From: Cyanobium sp. FGCU6 | GTDB taxonomy: Bacteria; Cyanobacteriota; Cyanobacteriia; PCC-6307; Cyanobiaceae | Assembly (NCBI GenBank): GCA_024958655.1 | Contig: JANWUR010000020.1 | Coordinates: 1-62,661 of the forward strand | Direction: 5' to 3' | Length of the DNA: 62,661 nucleotides | In this document: positions 8,487-17,100 of the stretch, one piece after another | Layout of the letters: every line of letters starts with the position of its first letter | Numbering within the stretch: the stretch's first letter is position 1 | Translations under genes and position numbers: made by a program | The notes under the pieces: model-generated | Database searches by the model: none | What the model saw: the letters and a program-made list of their open reading frames with translations, nothing else | What the model was told of the DNA's origin: nothing

Positions 8487-8726
8487 TCAGGACTCCTGGG
8501 CTCGCCGCCATCCATAGGAACCGAGATAACCGGAGAAAGACTGGGCATCAGCGAGTGATGCAAGGGCAATGCTCTCGACCGCTTTGCGATGGCCATCGAG
8601 CTGGGGTACCTCATGAACCGCCTTGTATTCGTGGTTGGCATGCTGATAAATAATCCACTCACCCCGGTAGGGGGTAGCGCTATGCTGCAGGGTGGCAATT
8701 TTGGGTGGGAGATAAATCGGGTTCAT
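8487..8726 (-). CDS. Hypothetical protein, 79 residues
   Basis: An open frame starting MNPIYLPPKIATLQH and containing GEWIIYQHANHEYKAVHE and IALASLADAQSFSGYLGSYGWRR. The composition is protein-like with mixed Tyr, His and Trp, but no family is recognised and no strong ribosome binding site precedes it. It is the best coding candidate between 8330 and 9000; the flanks (8731-9008) show no other gene. Confidence 0.35.
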   Translation of the reverse strand: MNPIYLPPKIATLQHSATPYRGEWIIYQHANHEYKAVHEVPQLDGHRKAVESIALASLADAQSFSGYLGSYGWRRAQES

Positions 8727-9008
8727 TCTCTTGGGGGTTGGGAAAGAATCTGGGCGTGGGAGCTACGTCGCAGGATTTGCTTTCCGCTTTGCCGCCCAAT
8801 AAGCTACATTAGACCAATGCTCAAAAGGCAATCTGTATTCAATGGTACTGTCTCGCGATGGTTACGCCACCGTTGAGCCTGGCTCGACCCTGACACCACA
8901 TCATTTGTGAAGAGACTCAAAAGAAATCAGTCCTCTGTAGCAATTGATGCCGTCATGAGGCTTGTCAGGGTCTAGGCAGAAATGCATATTTGATCTCTGA
9001 TCGCCGAA

Positions 9009-9977
9009 ATGGATAATCCAGATCTCAACGGCACTGAGCCATCGCCACTGAACACGAGCGAGACAGAGAAGAAAAAGAAGAAAAAGGGTAAAAATAAGAA
9101 GAAGGACCGACTTGCTGTGATACCAATAGATCAGGGCGATCGTTATTACCCTTCCCCGATTCTGGATGACTTCTCTGCCCAGTCGGAAGGCCGATCGCCG
9201 AAGCTGGACCGTAAATTCTACGAGAAGGAGCTCGCGTGTTTGCAGGTGGAGCTTGTCAAAATGCAGTATTGGATCAAGCATACAGGCTATCGCCTGATTC
9301 TGCTCTTTGAAGGCCGCGATGCAGCAGGAAAAGGTGGAACGATCAAGCGTGTCACCGAACCGTTGAACCCCCGTGGTTGTAAGGTCGTCGCCCTGGGAAC
9401 ACCATCAGATCAGCAGAAGACTCAATGGTACTTCCAGCGCTATGTGGAGAATTTCCCATCTGCTGGCGAGATGGTACTGTTTGATCGTTCTTGGTATAAC
9501 CGCGCTGGTGTTGAGAAGGTGATGGGCTTCTGCGCTCCTGAGCAAGTCGAGGAGTTCATGCAGTCCTGTCCCGAGTTTGAACGAATGTTAGTGCGCAGTG
9601 GCATTACACTTCTCAAATACTGGTTCTCGGTGAGCGATGAAGAGCAAGAGGCCCGGTTTCGCTCTAGGCTAGAAGATCCTGCCAGGCGCTGGAAATTGAG
9701 CCCAATGGATCTTGAGTCTCGTGATCGCTGGGTGGAGTTTTCACGCGCCAAAGATGAAATGTTTGCCCGCACCAACATCCCTGAAGCACCCTGGTTCACG
9801 GTTCAGGCAGACGACAAGCGACGAGCTCGGCTTAACTGCATCCGCCACATCCTCAGCAAAGTTCCCTATGTCGATATGACTCCCGAGCCTATCGATCTCC
9901 CTCCCCGCAAGACTGTTGGTGATTACCAGCGGCCTCCATTGAATGAACAGTTCTTTGTCCCGAATGTCTACGGATAG
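9009..9977 (+). CDS. ppk2: Polyphosphate kinase 2 (PPK2 family)
   Basis: A 322-residue PPK2. The Walker A motif FEGRDAAGKGG lies near residues 100-110, LNPRGCKVVALGTPS is the lid-side segment, Walker B is FDRSWYNRAGVE, and the SRLEDPARRWKLSPMD region is typical. The enzyme transfers phosphate between polyphosphate and nucleotides, in this class mainly ADP or GDP. An unusual Lys-rich N-terminal tail (about 13 Lys in residues 21-33) precedes the domain and may bind polyphosphate. The gene stands alone, with lower GC than its neighbours. Confidence 0.93.
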   Translation: MDNPDLNGTEPSPLNTSETEKKKKKKGKNKKKDRLAVIPIDQGDRYYPSPILDDFSAQSEGRSPKLDRKFYEKELACLQVELVKMQYWIKHTGYRLILLFEGRDAAGKGGTIKRVTEPLNPRGCKVVALGTPSDQQKTQWYFQRYVENFPSAGEMVLFDRSWYNRAGVEKVMGFCAPEQVEEFMQSCPEFERMLVRSGITLLKYWFSVSDEEQEARFRSRLEDPARRWKLSPMDLESRDRWVEFSRAKDEMFARTNIPEAPWFTVQADDKRRARLNCIRHILSKVPYVDMTPEPIDLPPRKTVGDYQRPPLNEQFFVPNVYG

Positions 9978-9999
9978 ATCGTGATCGGGAATGGGATTA

Positions 10000-10026
10000 A
10001 CAGGCAGGACTTCTGCTTCTGCCTGC
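10000..10026 (+). terminator. Hairpin after ppk2
   Basis: CAGGCAG pairs with CTGCCTG across an 11-base loop, 23 bases after the ppk2 stop. There is no T-run, so it is a weak terminator or 3' stabiliser. Confidence 0.4.
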
Positions 10027-10104
10027 CTGGAGTGCTGAGACGATCCCCTTCTGCGCCTCATTCAGGATCGTTGTGACGTCCTTGCGTGCGAAGCCGTGGG
10101 TTGA

Positions 10105-10440
10105 CCCCAAATGGCCCAGAGCCCCGGGGCAGCAGGCACGGTGCTCGCTGACTGGGTTCAGGGGTACGGAAACAGGCACCCCAGCACACCACCGCCAGCG
10201 GGAAAGAGGCGTATTTGAACTTGAGGGGAGGCCCGGGCACCAACCCGACCCTCGATCACAACCGAGAAGGTCAAGCCCGAGCCTCTCTTCTCCCAGACGT
10301 GAATGCCTTCCCTGCCAGGACCAGGACCGGTCGTGCGTGAACCACTGATACCCCACCGGCTGTCCTTGGTGTGAGGAAGAAACCGCTGCAACCGCTGCCA
10401 TGGCGCTCCCAACGGGGCGCCTTGCTGTTGTGAATGGGTT
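10105..10440 (+). repeat. Shortened copy of the dispersed 0.5-kb noncoding repeat
   Basis: The stretch matches parts of the repeat at 44413-45098 and 52355-53040: the GGGTTC..GGTACGG-AACAGGCACyCCAGC run, GAACTTGAGGGGAGGCCCGGG, GAGAAGGTCAAGCCC, and a degenerate copy of the terminator hairpin near 10408-10430. A middle block of about 190 bases is missing. No gene lies from 10027 to 10485. Confidence 0.7.
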
Positions 10441-10485
10441 GAAATTCTTCCGTTGAGCGACGGCCTTGTCTGTAGGCTCAATGTT

Positions 10486-10845
10486 TCAACTTGGTCCCCC
10501 GCAGTCCTGCCAGCTGTCCAGCAGGCGGCACGGCTCGTCCTTCATGGCGGCGAGCTCAGCGATCCGCAGGTTGTTTGCCTCCACCTTGGCCGCCATGCTG
10601 CCTTTAAGAAGCGAGCAGTGGCAGACACCAGCGCATACTACCTCCAGGATCCTCACCAACTCCGGAACTGACACACCCATCGACTGCAGGGCGCGAATGA
10701 TCGTGAGCTCAGCGAGATTCTCTTCATCGGACAAACTATAGCCAGAAGTGGATTGTCTTCACCGACAGGCCTGTGTACCTGGCCCCCTCGCCGATGCGGA
10801 TGGCGGGAGCAGGCTGGGTTGACAACGATCCCTGGCGTTGCTGCT
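10486..10845 (-). pseudogene. Broken MerR-family regulator
   Basis: Two pieces match the intact regulator at 32098-32508. The upstream piece (about 10736-10845) encodes IRIGEGARYTGLSVKTIHF, the helix-turn-helix. The downstream piece (10486-10734) encodes DEENLAELTIIRALQSMGVS through CHCSLLKGSMAAKVE and LLDSWQDCGG. The roughly 20 residues of the wing between them (CDEGLLQPKGRSAAGYRL in the intact copy) are lost and the frame shifts. The Cys pair and C-terminal DCGG presumed to bind metal are kept. Confidence 0.8.
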
Positions 10846-10905
10846 GGCTCTCTGCGGCGGCACAGCAGCTCTGGGGCCGATCGGCTTGCTGAGCGGGGAT
10901 GGTCC
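10837..10905 (+). pseudogene. Short HupE/UreJ-like C-terminal remnant
   Basis: The plus strand encodes LLALCGGTAALGPIGLL, matching the last residues of the remnant at 35455-35693 (LLALCGGVAPLSPIGLL). It is too short to function. The remaining bases to 11077 show no gene. Confidence 0.4.
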
Positions 10906-11077
10906 AAGGGCTTGTGAAGGCGCCAGCCCCATGAGGCCAGTGCCGCTGCGGCTGTGTAATCACCCCCTCGGTGGGCGCCACCACCGGGCCGGACGGAAGG
11001 TCCGCTGCGGGAATGGAGTTGCTGCCGTGAACCGGATCCAGCCATCGGCTGCGCCGAGCCGGCGATCAAGGCTTGGT

Positions 11078-11287
11078 GAATAGAGCCTTGACCGCCCGCA
11101 GGCTCTCCACCAGGAGCGGCAGTCGCTGCTGGTGGGCTTGCATCGGTGTCAGCAACACCGACTTTACCTCCAGGAAGGCAGGGTGTTCAGCAGGACGATC
11201 GCATGGCCATGCAGCCAGGTGCTGATGGAGCGGTACTATGGGATCGATAACAAGATCAAAATCCTGAGAAACTGATGCCGCGGCTGA
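11078..11287 (-). CDS. Unrecognised short reading frame, probably a gene fragment
   Basis: The minus strand is open for about 69 residues without an obvious start: SVSQDFDLVIDPIVPLHQ, then CDRPAEHPAFLEVKSVLLTP and RLPLLVESLRAVKALF. It looks like the C-terminal part of a soluble protein, but I do not recognise the family. It begins right after the stop of the PEP-CTERM pseudogene. Confidence 0.3.
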
Positions 11288-11872
11288 TTATGCAGCTGCT
11301 CGAATTCTCTTGCGAATCCTTCGCGAGCAGCCAAGGCCAACGGCTGCCCCCAAAACAGGTAAAGGACCTGCTACTGATGATATCATTGCTGGTGATCTGA
11401 AGGCAAATTCACCAATGGCGCAAGACTGATAGCCAGCAGGATTGGGCTAAGGGCAGACAGACAAATTCATGCGGCAGTATCTTGCATTGATCGTGGCAAG
11501 GCTGAAAACAGAAGCACCGTAATCAGCCAAACAAGGGGTTATCAGGCGGTGATACCGCAGCCCGAATTGTTGCATAGTCTGTTCCATTGGTAGAAGCCAG
11601 GAGGTCACAAATGCCAATCCCCGAACTTTCTTCATTCCATAGGGTCAATTTGTCTATGACGTAGACTGAGCCTAGATCAAAATCAGCTACATCGCCATTG
11701 GTGCCAGCGGCGCCAAGCCATTCGTTACCAGTGGCTGTAGTTGAATGGATTGGACTCCCTGCTATATGGAGATCAAAGTCGGTGACGGCTGAAATGAATC
11801 CAGCCGAATGCCCGGATTGGTTAATTGTATTATCGATTCCAAATGCGCCTGGAGTTGTGGGTCGACCCGGAG
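11288..11872 (-). pseudogene. PEP-CTERM protein with discoidin-like domain, frameshifted
   Basis: Reading right to left, the minus strand encodes a discoidin/F5-8C-like domain (GSPIHSTTATGNEWLG; VADFDLGSVYVIDKLTLWNE; ASTNGTDYATI). A one-base frameshift near 11530 follows, then ADYGASVFSLATINARYCRM, an in-frame TAG at 11447-11449, PNPAGYQSCAIGEFAFR, and a PEP-CTERM-like sorting tail with GPLPVLGAAVGLG and the basic end SRRIRKRIRAAA. Such proteins are exported and processed by an exosortase. The N-terminal signal is missing beyond about 11872. No single long frame covers it. Confidence 0.8.
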
Positions 11873-11994
11873 GACGCGGCCCTGTACCAGGGCACTTCTG
11901 ATGTCCAGTCCTCTGCCTCGATCAGCTGATGGGCTGTCTGAGGCGGATGGGTGGATCCGGGACAGTTCGGAGGAGTACAACCGAGTCGATGGCT

Positions 11995-12294
11995 TCAGTA
12001 GAGCGACTGCTCGGCGTGGGTCTCGATCGTGCAGTCCGACGTGGGGATGCCCACGCAGGTCAGCACGAACCCGGCTGCGATCTGGTCCTCACGGAGGATG
12101 AACTGATCGGCCTGATCCACAGTGCCGCTGATCAGTTTTCCGGCGCAGGAGGCGCAGGAGCCAGCACGGCATGAAGAGGGCAGATCGATGCCCTGATCGA
12201 TTGCAGCATCCAGAATCGACAGGTCATCGGCGCAGTCGATCGTTTGGTTGAGCCCCTCGCTGACATTGATGAGGGTGACCTTGTAGCTGGCCAT
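11995..12294 (-). CDS. Plant-type [2Fe-2S] ferredoxin
   Basis: A 99-residue ferredoxin. The cluster ligands are Cys42, Cys47 and Cys50 in [15 protein letters not shown] and Cys80 in FVLTCVGIP, the standard spacing of photosynthetic ferredoxins. It carries single electrons, probably from photosystem I to reductases. Compared with PetF it has the unusual loop residues RAGSCAS and a long C-terminal tail ETHAEQSLY, so it is likely an accessory isoform. Its neighbours are all accessory genes. Confidence 0.93.
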   Translation of the reverse strand: MASYKVTLINVSEGLNQTIDCADDLSILDAAIDQGIDLPSSCRAGSCASCAGKLISGTVDQADQFILREDQIAAGFVLTCVGIPTSDCTIETHAEQSLY

Positions 12295-12312
12295 GACGGC
12301 AAAGCCTGTTCA

Positions 12313-12380
12313 AAAAAGCCTGGCCGGCCGGGGTGAATTCGGCCCAGTCCCCATGTGGGGGTAAAGCCCCCGCATGGGGG
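12313..12380 (-). terminator. Hairpins between the beta-lactamase and ferredoxin genes
   Basis: A 12- to 13-bp stem (CCCCATGTGGGG with CCCCGCATGGGG, one mismatch, loop TAAA) lies at about 12349-12380. On the minus strand it is followed by a palindromic CCGGCCGG and a run of six T near 12313-12318. It probably ends the transcript from the right before the ferredoxin promoter. Confidence 0.5.
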
Positions 12381-12534
12381 GCTCCGGCGATGCAATGGAC
12401 GGCGACTGGGTTGATACGCCAGCAACGTCAGTAGATCCGTCGAGAGTGTTGGAGCAGGGGCCGCTGCCAGCAAGGGCAGAGACCCACTCGACACTGCTCT
12501 TCATCGGCGGCAATGGGTGTTCGTGAAGGGAGCT

Positions 12535-13328
12535 TCATGGCGCAGGGACAGGCCCCCTTGGCGGTGTTGGCAGGATCCCCAGGGCCTGCAGGCTGCTGCG
12601 CCCCAGCCGCTCCCGTTGAGGGGCATCGGCAGCGCCGGCCATGGCGATGTTGAGGGCGAAAGGGGTGATCTGGTTGCCGTGCTGCACCCAGCCGACCCAC
12701 CAGCCCACGCCGGCGCCCGGTGCGTTCTGCCAGCCGGTCTTGGCGTGGAGGCTCCAGCCAGGGCCGGAATCCACCCGCGTGATCCCGGCCACCTGCCGCT
12801 GGGCCTGAGCCGGGAACGGCAGCGTGCGGTGGGCCAGGGCTGAGAGGAAGCGGGTCTGCTCCACGGCGCTGATCGCCAGGGGCCCGCGCAGCCAGAAGGT
12901 GGTCACGTTGGTACCGATCTGCTGGTTGCCATAACCGAGTCGCGCGATCGCCTTGCCCATCCGTTGCAGGCCGATGCGGCGCGCCAGCTCCTGATACAGC
13001 GGCACATTCGACACCGTCATGGCGCCGCGCAGTCCCATCGGCTCCAGCCACTCGCGCATGAACGGATTGGCGTCCCCGGTGTAGGGGATCACCTCGTCAA
13101 TGCTGCCCACGGCGCCCAGCGACAGGCCGATCAGAGCGTTGGCGATCTTGAAGGTGGAAGCGGGCGAGAAGCGCTGCGCCGCCCGGCTCTGGTTGTAGCC
13201 GCGCAGCTCCCCGCTGCGCTCATCCAGCAGCACAAAGGTGCCATCCACGCCCGCCTCGCGGAACAGCGCCGCCACGGCCGGCTCCTCACGCCAGGATCCA
13301 GCGGTGGCAGGGTGCGTGGGGTGCCCAT
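12535..13328 (-). CDS. Class D (OXA-type) beta-lactamase, signal peptide out of frame
   Basis: The catalytic domain is complete. AVAALFREAGVDGTFVLLDERSG opens it, SPASTFKIANAL gives the active-site Ser with its Lys (STFK), SNVPLYQ gives SxV, GYGNQQIG gives YGN, and HAKTGWQNAPG gives KTG. Class D enzymes hydrolyse beta-lactams in the periplasm. The ATG at 13328 opens a signal-like MGTPRTLPPLDPG in a frame different from the mature domain. Compared with the remnant at 7711-7851, about 17 residues of the hydrophobic core are deleted. As drawn the protein would not be exported or would not be made; it may be decaying. Confidence 0.75.
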
Positions 13329-13372
13329 GGGTTTGCGGCGGTGAGGGGGTTGCGATCAGCCTCGCCCAGGCT

Positions 13373-13747
13373 TCATCGGAGCACCAGCAGCAGCAGGCGA
13401 TTGCCCTCGGGGTCCAGCAGCCAGGCCTCGGCGCCGAACGGTTCCTGCCGCGGAGGATCCGCCGCGGAGGCGCCCAGCCCCTGCGCTTCCTCCATCCAGG
13501 CGGTGAGCAGGGCAACGACGTCTGCGCCATTCGCCTTCTGTTTCAGGCAGAGCGCCAATCGTCCCGGCTGGCGCGGCTGCGGCCGTCTCCTGGATGGGGC
13601 AAAAACCTCAAGCCACCCGCCGGCGTGCCATGGAACACGCCAGTGCCTGTTGCTCAGACCCTTCTGCGGCTCCACCTTGAGCAGAGCGCCGTAGAAGCGG
13701 GCCAGAGCAGCCGGATCATCGGCGGCCAGCACGAGCGAGCCGCTCAT
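13373..13747 (-). CDS. VOC (glyoxalase-fold) family protein, copy 2
   Basis: A 124-residue single VOC module pair: MSGSLVLAADDPAALARFYG at the start, GGWLEVFAP in the middle, and EAWLLDPEGNRLLLLVL at the end. The fold binds a metal and acts on small molecules or antibiotics. The ATG at 13747 overlaps the CDGSH stop (ATGA), so the two are translationally coupled. A closely related intact protein is at 43050-43454 and a remnant at 7891-8050. The specific substrate is unknown. Confidence 0.8.
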   Translation of the reverse strand: MSGSLVLAADDPAALARFYGALLKVEPQKGLSNRHWRVPWHAGGWLEVFAPSRRRPQPRQPGRLALCLKQKANGADVVALLTAWMEEAQGLGASAADPPRQEPFGAEAWLLDPEGNRLLLLVLR

Positions 13748-14025
13748 CCCCAAGGCTTCCACCAGGGTCTGCGCGCAGGAGCGCCATGGCTGCCATCACA
13801 CAGGGGATAGCGGTGGGAGCGGCTGCAGCGGCACATCTGCACCGTGGCCGGCTCGCTCAGCCGCAGTTCATAGGACACCCTCCCCGTGCCCAGATGGGCA
13901 CCATCGCAGAGCCAGCCGTGGTGGCTGCGGCCGCAGCCGCAGAGCTGGTGCACGCCGGCCGGCAGCTCCAGGGGCTCCGGCCTGGTGTGGGCAGCGGTGG
14001 GTTCCATACCCGTGGGTTCCGTCAT
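13744..14025 (-). CDS. CDGSH iron-sulfur domain protein, copy 2
   Basis: A 93-residue protein with tandem cluster motifs CGCGRSHHGWLCDGAH and CRCSRSHRYPLCDGSH. A strong purine-rich ribosome binding site (GGAGGAGG) precedes the ATG at 14025. It differs from copy 1 (8047-8313) mainly in the first 30 residues. It is coupled to the VOC gene by ATGA and lies 76 bases after the autotransporter gene on the same strand. Likely role: redox-active 2Fe-2S carrier, details unknown. Confidence 0.88.
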   Translation of the reverse strand: MTEPTGMEPTAAHTRPEPLELPAGVHQLCGCGRSHHGWLCDGAHLGTGRVSYELRLSEPATVQMCRCSRSHRYPLCDGSHGAPARRPWWKPWG

Positions 14026-14101
14026 GGTGGGTCCTCCTCCACGATTCGACCCAGCAGATGGGTAGGGGAGCTCTCCCCCGGCCGAATCGGGATGAACACG
14101 A

Positions 14102-17100
14102 TCAGAATCGATAGTTGAGACGTGCACTTGGGCTCTGGGAGAGATAGCCGCCACCGACCGTGAGCCCGTACTCAAGGCGCAGGTCAAAGCGATTGCTGCT
14201 GAAAAGCTGAAGACCAAGATTGGCCCGCCCTACCAACTCGGGGGCATTGCCCTCGATCTCAAAGCTGCCATTGGCTTCCTCGGCTCCCTTGATGCGGGCT
14301 TGCATAGACCAGTCGATGTTGGGACGGATGCTCATACCCAGGGCGATAAAAGGTCGTAGCACTGTGCTGGCATTGAGGCGGGCTTCGCCCCCGAACTCCA
14401 GCATTGGTGAGAAAATCACGGCTGTTTTCTGGCTGTCTCTGAATACAAGGGGCAGCCCTTCAGATCCGGATTCCTGATAGCCTGGAACGTGGGCGTGGAT
14501 CAGATCGAGGTCAGCATACGGGCGAAGATAGGTTGTCTGAAATGGGATGTCATAAGCCGCTCGCAGTCGGCCACCGAACAGCCACTGATTACTGGTGCTT
14601 CCCAAGGTGGCAGAGCTTCCCGCCAGCGTGCCGACAGAGGGCAGATAGAAGGTACGGGTATTGGTGTACTCGCCGTTGCCGAGTGCCAATGATCCTGAGA
14701 AGGTCCAGGGGGCAAGCTGACGCCGCAGGGTGATGCTGCCATCAAAAATTCGGCCTGAACTGCTGAAATCGCTGCCATCGACCCACGTCTGGCTATAGCC
14801 AAATCCACCGCCGACAAACCAGCCTGGACCAATTTGCAGCTGGCCACCCAGCCTGGTGCTGAAATCCCGGAGGCTGGAGCCTGGATTGCCATCACGGGCG
14901 GCTTGGCTACTCCAGTCTCCTGCGATTCGAGCCCATAGGCAACCGGTTTCCGAACGCAGGATGGTGGTGGCTAGATCCGATGGACAATCGATGGCAGCAG
15001 TCAACAGGAGTGGCGTGCTGTTGATCAGATTCTGCAGTTGAATGGTATGCGGCTGAGCGGTGATTGTTGCGAGGATCTGGCGATACTGATTCGCCTGCTC
15101 GAGCTGGGATAGGTAGGCGAAGGTAGTGGCCAGAGATGCATCGCGATTGTTCCAGGCGTGGTTGAGATAATTGGTTAAATTCACCTGACTGCGACTCAGG
15201 GGCAGGCCAGCGGGTCGGAAGGTGGGAAAGGGGGTGATCAAAAATGTGTTGTCGTTCTGGGTGGGCTTCCAGCCGAAAGCGATGCCCTGTTGCAGGTTCG
15301 CCGTACCACTGAGACTGGTGGCACTCACAATCGGTGAGCTGCCAGGCAGCAGTGCATTGGCCACGGGCACGATTTGGCCGTCCAGCCGAGCCTTGCCGTT
15401 GACGATCAATCTATCGCTGCTTTGCGGCGCAAGCGAGTTGATGTCAATACGCATCAAGCCGCTGCTGGTTTGCCGGAAGCCACCGGTCACAGTCGTGGTG
15501 CCGATGCGCGAGTTTGATGCGATGAACAGATTGCCAGCGTTGGTGAATGTGTTGTCTGATACAGTAACAACCTGACCGGAATTATATGTGCCTCCGTAGG
15601 CGACTGCAAATTCTCCCCCTGAGTCGAGATCAACGTTTCCCGTAACGATTCCGCCGGAATAGATCTGCACATTTGTGAAACCGGAATTGGCGATGATTGC
15701 ATTGCCATCCACGCCATCGGCGCTCGTCACCGTACCCCAGATGTTTATGTTGTTGGGAATGGTGCTGGAGTTGGCGCCACCGGACACCAGAATGCCCGCC
15801 CCTCCGTCGCTGCCTCCGGAGACGGTGCCACTGATGTCCATATCGATGATGTAATTGGTGGCGTCTTGGCCGAGGGCGCCGGAACCCTGCGCCAGAATGC
15901 CGATTGAGCCAGGCCCGGTGGTGTTGATCACCCCGCCTGACTGATCAATACTGATCGTATTCATCCCGCCCGAGTAGGTGCGAGAGGCAGAGTTGTTATT
16001 GAATTGCGGGGCGTTGCCCATCACCACATTGGCGGACGGGTCGTATTGATAGCCGCTGACAATGCCACCCCCGTTGCCGATGCTCTGCACCACCACTCCA
16101 TGGGCATTGCTGCCGCTGGTGCGGATGTTGCCGGCAAGATTCAGATTGACGGTGCCGCCGTTGGCATAGGAATTGTTCTTGCTGGAGATCAGTGTCAGCG
16201 TCTGCGACACCGGGATCTGAAGCGACAGGGAGGGATCTCCCAGGAAGCCGCCGCCGCCGCCGATGCTCTGGGCAAGGATCCCCCAGGCCCCATCACCGCT
16301 GGTGCTGATGCTGCCGCCGGAGCCCAGGGTCACGCCCAGCGAGCCGCCACTGGCATAGCTCTGGCCAGGCTCATTGAACTGCATCGTGGTGCTTGCAAGG
16401 TTGGCCGCGGCCCCGCTGACATAGCCGCCCCCACCACCGATGCTCTGCACCACCAGCCCCATGCTGCGGTTGCCGGCGGTCTGGATCGCACCATCGAGCG
16501 TCACGCTCACCGGACCACCATCGCCGCTGTTGCCCTTTGATCCGGGGATGTTCAGGGCCAGGGCGCCGTTCCCACCCCAGGGCACGACGCTGGCCGATAC
16601 GGAGGTGTTCCCGATGCAGCGGGTGGCCGAAAGCCCGCCGATGCCGGCGGACGCGGAGTTTGTGCAGATGCCGCTGGCCCAGCCTCCGCCGCCACCGATG
16701 CTCTGGGCCAGGATGGCCGGCGCGTCGTCACCCACTGTGGCGATCGTGCCGGCGAGCGGAGCGCTGGCTGAACCGAGCTGCACCGAGCCGCCATCGTTGC
16801 CGGAGCCACCGCTGCCGCCGAGCTGAATCGAAATGCCCATCCCTGTGCTGCCATCGGCGCCGATGCCCCCGCCACCGCCGATGCTCTGGGCCAGCAGACC
16901 GATCGCTCCGTAACCGGCGGTGACGATCTGGTTGGTGTTGGCGATGGTGAGGTCGCCTCCGCTGCCACCAACGCCACCCGAGCCGCCCACATTGATGCTG
17001 GCGTTGATCACAGGCGCGACCCACTGGCTGGCATCGCTGTTGAAGCTGTTCAGGAGAGTGCCGGGCTGGGTGGCCACACTGCCCCCGGAACCGCCGCCGC

